Source: Asparagopsis taxiformis
Taxonomy: Eukaryota; Rhodophyta; Florideophyceae; Bonnemaisoniales; Bonnemaisoniaceae
Length of the DNA: 64,000 nt
NCBI GenBank assembly: GCA_030407315.1
Contig: JALQPE010001975.1
Location: forward strand, 37,232 to 101,231
Direction: 5' to 3'
The notes under the pieces were generated by a model. It saw nothing but the letters and a program-made list of their open reading frames with translations, ran no database searches and had not been told where the DNA came from. Numbering within the stretch: position 1 is the first letter of the stretch; every line of letters begins with the position of its first letter. This document shows, piece by piece, positions 22,930 to 32,700 of this stretch. The position numbers and the translations under genes are program-made.

Positions 22930-23888
22930 ACAACGCCAAGCCACTCCATAACCTATATTCTGACGGTATCGACTTATCACCACCATCCGACAACGAAACT
23001 GTCGATGATAGCATTGCCACAACTTACCGAGAAACACTGGGTGAGATCCGGTATCTCACTGACTCCACTCGACCCGACATTCAATTCTACACGAATTGCC
23101 TGGCCAGAGCAAGCCACAAACCCACCCCTCGCCACTGGAAGCACCTCAAACGACTGGTTCGCTTCCTCAAACATACACCAAACTATGGGATATCATTCCC
23201 TAACGCTCCCCACCACGATCCGCTCATAGCGTACACGGACGCTGATTTTGCGAACGACCAAACGTCCAGAAAATCGATATCCGGGTCCGTACACACCCTC
23301 TACGGCGCACCCATAAGCTGGGGATCCCAACGCCAATCACTCGTGGCCATCAGCACGTGTGAAGCAGAAATCATAGCCGCCTCTGACACAACACGCCAGA
23401 CCAACTGGCTATCAGGCATGCTTACAGAATTATCCCTCATTACCCCATCCACCCCCATCCCTACGTACACGGACTCTCAATCGGCAATACAAGTTGCCGC
23501 CCAAACTGCCCCCACTAAGCGTCGAAAATTCATCGACATTCGATTCCACCACCTTATCGACAACATTGCGCAAGGCAAAATTACTCTAACATACATCCCC
23601 ACCGACCAAATGCTCGCTGACATATTTACCAAACCCCTCCCTACCAAAACGTTCACAAGACTATCCACACAACTGCGCATTCTACCCACAATCCGAAAAC
23701 AACGCCGCTACACCCCTTTCACAACCATTCCCTTCAGACTCACCGCCCCTTGGCGACAGGGGGCGTCTCAGGATGCTAATACTAAACAAACGTCGCCAAG
23801 CGGCACCTCAGTCAACTATCAGGATGCTAATAACAGACAGCCTGTCCCAGAGACCGCCGCCGGTCACAGGACAGAAGATTATACTTAA
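22926..23888 (+). CDS. copia C-terminal connection and RNase H domain
   Basis: The 320-codon frame is open across the copia RNase H region: RPDIQFYTNCLARASHKP, IAYTDADFANDQTSRKS, ISWGSQRQSLVAISTCEAE and DQMLADIFTKPLP, all canonical for the copia Pol C-terminus. Catalytic Asp, Glu and Asp are present (TDADFA, CEAE, TDSQSA). The tail beyond about 23700 runs into the G-rich tract and LTR. It belongs to the same polyprotein as the RT just upstream. Confidence 0.85.
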   Translation: MNNAKPLHNLYSDGIDLSPPSDNETVDDSIATTYRETLGEIRYLTDSTRPDIQFYTNCLARASHKPTPRHWKHLKRLVRFLKHTPNYGISFPNAPHHDPLIAYTDADFANDQTSRKSISGSVHTLYGAPISWGSQRQSLVAISTCEAEIIAASDTTRQTNWLSGMLTELSLITPSTPIPTYTDSQSAIQVAAQTAPTKRRKFIDIRFHHLIDNIAQGKITLTYIPTDQMLADIFTKPLPTKTFTRLSTQLRILPTIRKQRRYTPFTTIPFRLTAPWRQGASQDANTKQTSPSGTSVNYQDANNRQPVPETAAGHRTEDYT

Positions 23889-23947
23889 CCACTTAACCAA
23901 ATGAATAAACTGAAGAAGGTACTCGCAAGAGACACAATCTTCTCACA
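23766..23947 (+). repeat. copia 3' LTR (182 bp)
   Basis: Begins TCTCAGGATGC directly after the G-rich tract and ends TCTCACA before the TTAAC duplication. The 14-mer TCAGGATGCTAATA occurs at 23768-23781 and again at 23819-23832; the 5' LTR keeps only one copy. Confidence 0.85.
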
Positions 23948-24086
23948 TTAACAATTGAGACGAAGGAATTAAAGAACGCAGTTTTACTGCAAGGTTTGCG
24001 GGAATTTCACCTGGCCAAACCTGGGGGGTAGGAGTGCTGTAGTCCTTCAGGTGTAACCCTGCCTGCGCATGTAGCAAATGGCCCCC

Positions 24087-24470
24087 CAGAGGTGCCCAGG
24101 GTGACTATAAATTCTACAAGGTCAGCGGGATGGAGGGAGGTTTTCAACGGAAAACGGAAGACGGATCTATGGGGGGAGCGCGATGCAGTCGGGTCGTTGG
24201 AGCTGGGAAGCGAGTCTGCTTGCCCCTTGACCTGGCTTCAGTGATCGGGTGCTGCTTGGCGATTGCCTCAGTCCTGTTATGTCGCCGTCGATAGTTTCCA
24301 TTGCAGTTTCAGCCGTGATTCAATCAATCCCAGTCCAGCCCCGGTACAGGGATGCCCCTCCATTTTGGGTTGCGTACTGTACCCTATACAGAAAGAGTCC
24401 CCGCCAACTACTCATCGTGCCTGCACTATCGTTTTGATGTTAAAATATCTTGTGCGCGTCTTGAAATTCT
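24087..24470. other. Segment between the two DIRS-like terminal repeats
   Basis: In a split-direct-repeat element this would be the A2 part. I could not find its expected counterpart (A1) at the other end of the element near 29.2 kb. No gene. Confidence 0.4.
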
Positions 24471-24647
24471 ATTAACATCCTTACCACTACCGTTCTCGCC
24501 CAGAACACCACTTAATTTGAGACGAAGGAATTAAAGAACGCAGTTTTACTGCAAGGTTTGCGGGAATTTCACCTGGCCAAACCTAGGGGGTAGGAGTGCT
24601 GTAGTACTTCAGGTGTAAACCTACCTGCGCATGTAGCAAATGGCCCC
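24471..24647. repeat. DIRS-like terminal repeat copy 1 (intact)
   Basis: About 177 bp beginning ATTAACATCCTTACCACTAC and ending GTAGCAAATGGCCCC. It is the uninterrupted version of the repeat split by copia and lies between the recombinase stop and the element end. Confidence 0.85.
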
Positions 24648-24905
24648 AATTCCCATGTACCGTATACGGACGGGTTCTGTTCTGCGTGAGAGCAGCGAAA
24701 CACGAGGGTTTCGATGATGTGGGACGACGAGGCGTCAGATGGTTGCAGCGCAATGAGAGCGATGAACCGATATAGACATGAAAGTGTATTGCCTACCTGT
24801 AGGCAGACGACGAGACGCCTTTCTGAGTGAGTTCCTCTTCTAATCGGCCCATGGAACGTGGTCAAAGGCGAGTGGAAGCTCCGCCACCGATGTGCAACGG
24901 AGGAA

Positions 24906-26221
24906 CTAGGTAGTGCCATCCGGTGGCAGCTGCACACAGAGGTGGCGAATATACTCAGCGACAAACGCTGTCCCAATTACGGGGACGTGAGTTGCGCGAC
25001 ACCAGTAAACTGGAAGGGTTTTCTTTTCTCGCCCGGCATCGAGTCTCCTCTGCTTGAATTGATAGAGGGACACTCTGTTTGGGTGCTTGGCTCCATGACT
25101 CGTCTTGCATACGAGGCTCCAGTCTCGCTGGCGATATGAACGCTTAAGCCTACAAGGAGGGAAACAGTGAGCGGATGGGATGGTTGTAGTTGTAGATTTG
25201 GGTCGGATCGGATCACTGGGCGGTGTATTTGTCCCAATTTTGGTCCATGGAGGGTCTTTTCCGACTCTGTACTCACCATGGACTGAATCACGCGTATCAA
25301 AATATTTCTTGAACAAGGACGGCTCTTTGCCGCTGGGGAGAACTGGCAAGGGTGCGGTGTCAAGGAATCCTTGATTGCTGTCCAGAAAATCACGGGACGC
25401 TTGTGCGTATCTCGTTATCATCTGCTCATGGATTGGGGAGAGCGTCATGTTCTGCACGATAGCACGCCCATTTGTTAGGTAGTGACGGAGTGATTTAATA
25501 CTCTCCCATATTCCATGGATCGCTATGGAAGTCGCGGCCATGCCGTGGCAGTAGTCATGCAAAGCCCAGCCGATACGAGCAGAATGGGGAGTAAGCTTCC
25601 CGGAGAGGCCGAAGGAGCTAGCAGCTGATTTAAGCTTCGAAAGATACGTAGAGTAGCAAATAGGAAATGCGCGCCCAGTACGGGAGCACGCTTCAGCATA
25701 GCGGTGGATTAAAGACAGCACTAGTGGTTCCCGAATCGCAGTAAATTGCAGAGGTCCGGTTTTGGCGTCTTTCACGTTAACTCCAACGATCGATTCCGCT
25801 AAATGCTTTGTCCTCACATCTCCTTTTAAGGAGATATCTTCCCAATCTAGTTTCAAGACCTCTGAAGCCCGGAGATAGCCGCCCCATGCAGTAGCGAGGG
25901 CTGCTGCTACAGCAGGTTGATTGTTGCACCTCAAATAATGAACTACTGCCAACAGGACATGAAGGGTGAGCGGTAACGCTGCTTTTGGTGGTGTTAATTT
26001 GTGCCAGCCTTTCAAGTCCGGCGAGCTCGCGGAAGCAGGCGACTCAGTTCGGGCGCAACAATAGAAAGATGTGATATGAGGTTGGCCATGTCTTGTTTTC
26101 GACCCGCAGAAGCATTTTCCATCGCTTCGTTGTGCATGTAGTCGCGGAGAAGGATATCCAGCTTGTATGCGCTGGGAGGTAAGCTTCCCACTTTACTCTG
26201 AAAACGTTTGAACGCGGACAA
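24906..26221 (-). pseudogene. DIRS-like tyrosine recombinase (integrase), one frameshift
   Basis: The N-terminal core-binding part (26221-26012, MSAFKRFQSKVGSLPPSAYK) is one frame off from the catalytic part (26015-24906). The catalytic domain shows the first Arg in GGYLRASEVLKLDWEDI, the HxxR pair in LTPHSARIGWALHD and the nucleophile Tyr in SLRHYL, so the R...HxxR...Y set is complete. It would join a circular DNA intermediate to the target. The catalytic part has no ATG at its start. A long low-complexity tail follows the Tyr. Confidence 0.82.
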
Positions 26222-26457
26222 ATACTTTGCTCTTGTTGAAGTTGCTATGGTATCTGGACGAGCGGGTAGACATCAAAAATTTCTACGGCTTTCTGCTCGA
26301 GGTTTGACATGAAATTGGTGTCGCAGGTAGGACTGTGCAGTATATGGGGGTGCTTGCAACAATTCTGTAGGACTGCCATTGAGAACATGCTCGCCGTACG
26401 ATAGAAATTATGAGTCGAAGGTCGCCAGGGGTATGCGAGGCGGCTTGTCAAACCAAT

Positions 26458-28329
26458 TTAGTAGTTGGCCCGAGTATGGGCGTCCGAAGTTGGCAGGCTG
26501 TTTGGGGCTGCGAGGGTCGGAGCGCGGTACTGCGCAGATACACGCAGGCGGGATGGAGAATCGGCTGGATTAATATCAGACGGGATGTGGATGAAGAGTG
26601 GTTGTAGGTCATGAGCGATGACAATTGCGGCAAAGCGCCGACACGGTAGGGCAAGATCAGGAGATGAGGAGCGGCCTTTCTGGAGTGCTCCGATGGCCAC
26701 CATTGAGTCAGAGAGTAAAAACAAGCGTTTTACTGTGATTGGATGGGAGACTGCCCATTCTACGGCGAGCACGGCTGCATGTGCTTCAAGCGCATTGATA
26801 TGCTGTGTGCGGCTCCACTCATGTGAGAAAGCTGTGGACCATTTTGTGCACCGAACCAGAGCTGCCAGGTGCAAGTTCTGCTGCTTGTCACGCTTTTCCG
26901 GAGACTTGAGCACGAACTTCTCGAATCCATTAATGATGCGTACTGGTACCGATGCGAAACAAACTCCAGCTGCCTCGTTGGATGCATCGAACGCAATCAC
27001 CATGTCCCACGTTGTACGATTCAAGCTTACGTGTGAGAGTGGCAGGAGGCCAGCGATCGTGCGTAGTTCTTTCTTCACTGCGTCTGGGAGGTGTCGCGGG
27101 AAACACTTGCTTGCATTTGCGTAATGAAACGAATGCAGGAGTACCGACAAGACCGGGCGGATACCCAAAGAGATCCAAATGACACGACCAATCGTAGCCC
27201 GCAGCTCATCGTGTGAGATCTCAGCCGAAAGTATGCATCGCCAAACGCCTGAAACCGCTAGATGTAGTTTGTTCTGCAGCGGCTGCAGGATCCGCGTTTC
27301 GAGATGAAATGACCATTCCATAAAGGGCATAGATTTTCGGATAACTTGGTTGAGCTGGGAAGACTTCGCTTGTTTTCGAGGTAGACCGTAGAATACGAAA
27401 ACATCCCTACATATTCTGTTAAATTGTGTCACTGCCTCGTCCGTCCAGCCGATGGAAACTAGATTGACATCGTCAATAATATGCAGCAGTAATGCATCCC
27501 CCAGACGAAGTGATAGGAGACCTTCACCTCTTCGCAGATGCAACATTCGCGCAGTACTATTTTGCCCGAAGGCGGCATTCGATGCTCTGAACAAGGCATA
27601 AGCCTGATGCATGCATCTTGCTGCGATAGTATGAGCAATGTATACTGCCCATTTAAAGCCCATTGGCAACGTGGCTTGAAGTGGTCGGAGATTCTCTGAC
27701 AGCAAAATGGGCCGGCCAAAGTCTTCTTCAATCTTCTGCAAGGTTGCTGGAGATAAGCTACTGGCTTTGACGGGGGCCAGGGGCATAAGTCGAGATAACG
27801 CAGAGGGAAGCCTGATATTATGGAACATGTTATCAATATCAAAGTAAAATCCGGATAATGTGGCAGAATAAGGGACGCGAATGGACGAAAACATATCGGG
27901 AGACGGAAGCTCGGTGTGGGGCGGTTGAGGCATGTAGCTGTTTTGTACTCGTGGCCAGCTTATCATTCTATCATGATTTTGGTCCTTGCGAACGGCAAAG
28001 GAAGTCATCGTTATTTTCGATGCCATTGCGCGATACTCCTGTGTTTCTGATAATGGATCGGACCATGTCACAACCCCCGCTGTGTAAGCCTTTTCGATGA
28101 TGGCTGGAAAGTGGCCAGTAATGGCATATACTCTATGCCCAGGTAGCGAAGCCGCCGAATCGAGCGCCTGTAGCATCGGGTTGGACAGAAAATGTAATTC
28201 CGGGTCTCTCAGCCAACTACAGACCGGTTCCGGTATGAGATGTAGCCAGCGAAGGTGCGGCGTGAGAGGCGACGCAGGGAGATCTACACGTTGTTTGTCA
28301 AGAAGCGTGAAGGTGCCACGTTCATCCAT
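26458..28329 (-). CDS. DIRS-like reverse transcriptase and RNase H
   Basis: The 623-codon frame holds RT motifs: FYFDIDNMFHNIRLPS (first catalytic Asp), LPMGFKWAVYIAHTIA, and LLHIIDDVNLV with the IIDD active-site pair. RNase H follows with MVIAFDASNEAAGVCF, INALEAHAAVLAVEWA, LLSDSMVAIGAL and INPADSPSR. The IIDD box in place of YxDD and the HIPSDINPADSPSRL ending are typical for the DIRS lineage. The frame appears intact and ends at 26458, about 240 bases upstream of the recombinase start. Confidence 0.87.
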   Translation of the reverse strand: MDERGTFTLLDKQRVDLPASPLTPHLRWLHLIPEPVCSWLRDPELHFLSNPMLQALDSAASLPGHRVYAITGHFPAIIEKAYTAGVVTWSDPLSETQEYRAMASKITMTSFAVRKDQNHDRMISWPRVQNSYMPQPPHTELPSPDMFSSIRVPYSATLSGFYFDIDNMFHNIRLPSALSRLMPLAPVKASSLSPATLQKIEEDFGRPILLSENLRPLQATLPMGFKWAVYIAHTIAARCMHQAYALFRASNAAFGQNSTARMLHLRRGEGLLSLRLGDALLLHIIDDVNLVSIGWTDEAVTQFNRICRDVFVFYGLPRKQAKSSQLNQVIRKSMPFMEWSFHLETRILQPLQNKLHLAVSGVWRCILSAEISHDELRATIGRVIWISLGIRPVLSVLLHSFHYANASKCFPRHLPDAVKKELRTIAGLLPLSHVSLNRTTWDMVIAFDASNEAAGVCFASVPVRIINGFEKFVLKSPEKRDKQQNLHLAALVRCTKWSTAFSHEWSRTQHINALEAHAAVLAVEWAVSHPITVKRLFLLSDSMVAIGALQKGRSSSPDLALPCRRFAAIVIAHDLQPLFIHIPSDINPADSPSRLRVSAQYRAPTLAAPNSLPTSDAHTRANY

Positions 28330-28747
28330 TTTTGGAGACCCCGTGGCTTCTTGCAGCAGGTGTACTGCCTCCCATTCCGCTTCCCCGGTTGCAACATGAT
28401 GAGATGTGACCGAGTTTGGGAGCCTGCAAGTGAGTTTACAGGGGTTAGCTGTCTCGGGAGCAGGCGTTAAGAATTTTAGACGATTGGAGAGCGACTCAGC
28501 GGCTCGGTTGGCAGCAGAACTTAGCGGATGGGTGAAAGGTGCAGATGCTTGCTGCCCTGAATATAGTAAATTGAGCGCAATGTGTACAGAAAAGGAGAGA
28601 GGGTCTGATATAGTGGTGGGGCTGTGAAGGGGAAAGGTCCGGCTCCGGTATTTGCGTGGTACTATAGTTGGCTCTTTGGCTCTGGAATGCTCTCTTTCGC
28701 TAGTGTATCCCCGTATCTGCGACTGTAGTTGTTGCGTTTTCGACTCC

Positions 28748-29212
28748 TTACAGAAGGAATGGAACCAGGCGCGGTGTCGGTGTTATTCGCAGCATTGCAG
28801 CATTGGTGCGCGTCTCTGCCGCAATATGCTGCATCCTTGTATTTTCTAGTACCGGCACTATCAATCCATCGTCCCTCTGAGTTTCCAATGAAGGTTTGTA
28901 CCCCTCCCAAATCACTGCCCGCGTGTGTTGCGGGTTTTTGACGTATGTCTCTTCCACCTTGAGGACGGTATACAGTCGACGGAGGACCACCTCCATCCAT
29001 GGGCATGACATTATGGCTACTGTAGGCGACGGGTACTGCATGAGGGTGAGATGTAACGCCCTCGCGAGTGTGAGAGCTTCCAGTTCGATCTGCTCGGGGT
29101 GCTGTCCGTTCTGCCAGCAGGGGCGTGTGCGGACGTACTGTTCGACGTTCATACCATGCTTGATGAAGTTGTAGAGTATTGACGGGCCAATAATCTCGGA
29201 TACTGCTAGCAA
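28748..29212 (-). CDS. Possible gag-like ORF of the DIRS-like element
   Basis: A 154-codon frame in the position expected for gag (upstream of RT, same strand). I see no zinc knuckle or known motif; some overlapping frames of similar length exist, so the exact frame is uncertain. Called from position only. Confidence 0.35.
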   Translation of the reverse strand: MLAVSEIIGPSILYNFIKHGMNVEQYVRTRPCWQNGQHPEQIELEALTLARALHLTLMQYPSPTVAIMSCPWMEVVLRRLYTVLKVEETYVKNPQHTRAVIWEGYKPSLETQRDDGLIVPVLENTRMQHIAAETRTNAAMLRITPTPRLVPFLL

Positions 29213-30519
29213 AATTGGTGAAGTGCCGTGCGTTGGGTATTGGGGGAGCTGGGACTGTGGTGGTTAGTTCTAGAGTAGCTGGTACGAGCCAGTGGACACG
29301 CTGTCCTTAACGAAACGAATAAGTCCACCCGCTGGTGTTTTGACTGTATGTTTGGTAGCAGAGAAAGGATAGGGTAGAGAATAGGTTAGCAGGTAGACAC
29401 GGGCGTCACGACGAACGATCCACGCGTGGACTACGTTAACGGACGAGGTGGCACGTCACCGGAGGCGCTCTCAACCAAGCCCGTAGGCACTACACGCGAT
29501 CAGCCTCACGTGTGGCGATGGGTAGGGAGTACGCAGCTCGACGGAGACGAAGCCTCGTTAGGCGAAAACGTAATACGTAACGTAGAAGTCAGTCGTAGAC
29601 TAGAGCACGTTACCCGATCGTTGTCTTGTCCCCTTTCCCTCCCGGCACGATGCCAATACCTATATAGCCACGATGGAATCGCTTTACAGTGTAAACACTA
29701 CTTGTAACGTCCCCGAATGGGAAAGGACCTTGTGGGTCACACGTAGGGACCCGTTGGTCCGTTGGCCGTTGCCAGTACGTTCGTTGCACACGTGTGCCGG
29801 TTGCGCGCGCGCATGCGCCAGCAATGTTCGTGCATTGCTGTCGCCGGTCGTGTCCGCCGAAATTCGAATTCCGCGGAAAACGTAAATATTTGCAATTTCG
29901 GAATTGCCACGTATACTACACAGCCCCACCCCCACACGTGGACGTCCCGGCCACGCGAGGCCCGTCAGGACGCGCCTGAGACACGGGGCCGTGGCGCCTC
30001 TTCGGGTACAACTGCGGACGTGGCAGTTGTCCCGAAAAATCTCGTTTAAACGTACGCGGCCCGGTTGGCTGATCGAATCGCCACGGCGCCGGAGCGCGCG
30101 CGTGCGCTCCGGCTCTTTCGTAATCATCGAGGCCCGCCCGTTGGCATCGTCCGTCAATGCCCCGCGTAGGCGTTTCCTGCAGTCGAATGCAGTGTCCAGT
30201 TCCACCACGCGGGTGTGCTTCGATTCAGTGTGATACGCACGCAGGCCGCGGCCATTTCGTGAATCTGCCAACGGGCATTACGACAACGATCGTCGGAAGG
30301 TTATTTAAGCCGCGGCTTAACGTGTTAGCGATCGTCGCTCACCCTTCCTCTCACCATCGACATCCAGGCCGTTGCCTTTCCTTTCCGCACTCCCCTTTCC
30401 CCCGCTGGGTACTCCTGGCTGCTTCCGTTCTCCTCGTTCTCTCGTTTCGTCTCGCCCGCGTGGCTCTCGTCCTTGTGCTCGTTGCACTCGTCGTGAATAT
30501 TGCGTACAGCGTAACCACG
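29213..30519. other. GC-rich boundary region and candidate promoter of the antisense ORF
   Basis: Composition turns sharply CpG-rich after about 29400. Two TATA-like words occur (CTATATAG near 29651 and TTATTTAAG at 30301-30309). The second overlaps a perfect 16-bp palindrome, TTAAGCCGCGGCTTAA (30305-30320), about 200 bases before the ATG at 30520. This is probably the 3' LTR or flank of gypsy-2, but no second LTR copy was found to prove it. Confidence 0.45.
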
Positions 30520-32700
30520 ATGGTTACGACCCGTAGCACCGATGCTAAAACTCCGCGGCCCGCAGGCTCTGCTGGAGGTGGAGCGAGGAACCCTTCGCAG
30601 GGCGCTCCCTCCCTCGCCAGGGTCGGTGTGCCGCCAGCGACGGAAGCGTCCGTCGCGCCCGCCCCGTCCGTTGGGGCGGTTCAAGCCGTTGCTCCGCAGG
30701 CCGTTGCCTCATCGTCACGCCCGACGGCTCCCGTTCCGCCTGTCGAGGCTGTAGGGGCCGCTGCCCCTGCTGATGGCGACGCAGCGGCGTCTGTCTCGAG
30801 TCCGGAGTCACCGATAGTGCCGGAGGTCGTGCCCTCTGGTCGTGGAGTGGCTGCGATGGCCGCGGCCGCACGTTTACGTCGTGCCGAGGCAGCGTCGCGC
30901 GCTGGCGAACCTCGTCGTGAGGGTTCACCCCAGTCTCCCCGTCGGGACTCGTCGGGGTTGGACGTCCCCGCGGGAACCGTCGGAACCTCCGACCACAACG
31001 GAGTCGCACTCGACGCGAGTTCCCTATCCCACGCGTGGGCGGTGTTGCCTCGGGTGGCTGTGTCGGACGAGGACGTGGCCACGCTGGCCAAGGATCGCTT
31101 GGACGCACGCGCAGTACTCGAGTACATGCGCATAGCCGAAGATTCGTGGGGGCGTTGTGCCGGGCGTCGTTTCGCCCACAGGCCCGCGGGATCGGTTCGT
31201 TACCAGATCCCGGCGTCGATTCGTTGCGACCGTTCGTGGTTGCGCGACGCTGACGATGCGGTCTACGTAGACATCATGGACGCATACTTATGGAAGGGGA
31301 CGCCCGAGGAACCGCCGTTCACTGCGTTGGCGTCCGTGTACGTGTGTCCGCGGACATTGACGGAGCGGCAGCGTGCCGAGTGGAAAACCGCGCTCTCGTT
31401 GAGCGTTATGGGCAACCGCGTCATATCGTAAGACGACTACTTCGCGCTCCGTTACGCCGACGCGGACGACTTTCGTGTGTCGCACGCGTCCACCTCGCTA
31501 GGTGTTCCGGGTAGGGATTATTTCCCGACGCTGCCAGACGTGGTAGGCGCGTATCCGTATCCCCGCGGGTCATCTACGTTATTACCTCGCGTGGTACATT
31601 ACTTCACCGGAACGATGCAGGACGCGCCTGCGGAGGTGAAGGAAAGTTTCCTCACGGCGGTGGACGTTGAGCACGCAGCGATGTTCGCTTGCTCGCTTTA
31701 CGTGGAGCGGCGTGTGTTTGGGCGCGCGTGCCTACTGCCGGAGTCCACGCTGGACTACTTGGCAGATTACGAATTGCTTCGTGCAATGCCGGTCGAAGGC
31801 TCCGACATGTTCGTTTCCGTCACCGGCGTGGTGGCGGAGACTCGCGGCGCCCTCGCGTTGGGGCCGGAGTATCGCGTTGTGCGCCCGGATTACGCGACCG
31901 GGGACAACCAAGAGTTCGTTCAGGTACGCAGCGACGGCGCGTACGTACCGCGGGACGCTCCCCGAGCCGAACGCCGTCGTGGCAATCGTTCTGGCTACTT
32001 CAGCGGCCTCGGTGGCAGTAATCGGCCTCGCGGGTCACGTTCTGGCCGTCGTGGCCAGCAAGATGAAGCGCCGCGTGCGCCGGATCCTCGTGAGATTGTG
32101 CCTCGCGAGGCTACGGAAGGGGGCGACGTTGCCCGTGTCGGTCGCTCGGATGTGGCCACGCCGGCCGAGCGCGCGCCACGCTTCGTTAGCCTGGACGACC
32201 GCGTCTCCGATGAGGATGCCCGTCGGCTTCTCGGTACGTCGATGGCCGCTCCGCCTCGTGCGGACGGCTGGGTTATTCGTTCCCTCATCTCGTCCGTGGC
32301 TCGCGCAGCCGAAGAGTTCAGGGCCCAGACGTTGGACCTGACTGCCCGCTTGGCAACGGAGCGCGCGATTTCGGAACGTCTCGCCGCGGCGACTCGTGGT
32401 TACGCACCAGCCGTTGGTGGTCGTAACGATCCCTATGGATACGCAAGTGGCGGCGGCTACGGAAACCCCGTTTGGTATGGCCACGCGGCGGCGTACCCTT
32501 CGGATACGCGCAGCCACGGGACTGCGGATCCTTACGCTAGGGATCCCGCGTCGCGTCGCGAGCGAGCCCCCGTGGTCACGCAGACCGTCGATCCGTACGC
32601 GCCGGGCTTCGTTCAGCCCAGTCGCAGCCGCAACCACGATAGCCGCGGCGAAGGCCCTGGTCCGTATGACCCTGCGGGCAAGCGTTCTCGTCGCTACTAG
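30520..32700 (+). pseudogene. Large unidentified ORF antisense to gypsy-2, one in-frame stop
   Basis: From ATG 30520 (MVTTRSTDAKTPRPAGSAGG) a single frame of about 726 codons runs to TAG at 32698, interrupted only by TAA at 31429-31431. Residues 1-150 are Ala/Pro/Ser-rich and probably disordered. The middle (about 170-480, with DARAVLEYMRIAEDSW and CLLPESTLDYLADYELL) looks folded; a short helical stretch (FRAQTLDLTARLATERAIS) and a Gly/Tyr/Arg-rich tail follow. I do not recognise a family. It has the same CpG-rich composition as gypsy-2, lies downstream of that element's pol and points the opposite way, so it is probably an accessory antisense gene of the retrotransposon. A separate host gene is the alternative. 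Confidence 0.6.

Larger units (their letters stand above)
19213..23947 (+). mobile_element. Ty1/copia LTR retrotransposon with 5-bp target duplication
   Basis: The element is bounded by TTAAC at 19208-19212 and 23948-23952. It has two LTRs, a G-rich tract before the 3' LTR (CAGGGGGCG, about 23756-23764) and the copia gene order gag, protease, integrase, reverse transcriptase, RNase H. The coding part contains several frameshifts, although the LTRs differ only by one substitution, one indel and one 51-bp deletion. Confidence 0.92.
19165..24086. repeat. DIRS-like terminal repeat copy 2, split by the copia insertion
   Basis: The two parts 19165-19212 and 23953-24086 together match the uninterrupted copy at 24471-24647 almost base for base. 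The first half begins ATTAACATCCTTACCACTAC; the second begins around TTGAGACGAAGGAATTAAAG. The copia element and its TTAAC duplication lie between them. This proves insertion of copia into a pre-existing repeat and supplies an empty-site control in the same window. Confidence 0.85.
24471..29212 (-). mobile_element. DIRS-like retrotransposon with tyrosine recombinase
   Basis: On the minus strand the order is a possible gag, reverse transcriptase with RNase H, then a tyrosine recombinase in place of a DDE integrase. That defines the DIRS/PAT/Ngaro group. The 3' side carries a direct repeat (24471-24647), duplicated beyond a spacer of ~380 bp, which fits split direct repeats. The 5' boundary near 29.2-29.3 kb is not resolved. 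DIRS-type elements make no target duplication, and I see none. Confidence 0.85.

Noticed and set aside
29735..30520. gypsy-2 LTR pair
   Set aside because: The TATA-like words and palindromes suggested an LTR, but no second copy was found at the 5' side, where a satellite adjoins the gag-side ORF directly.
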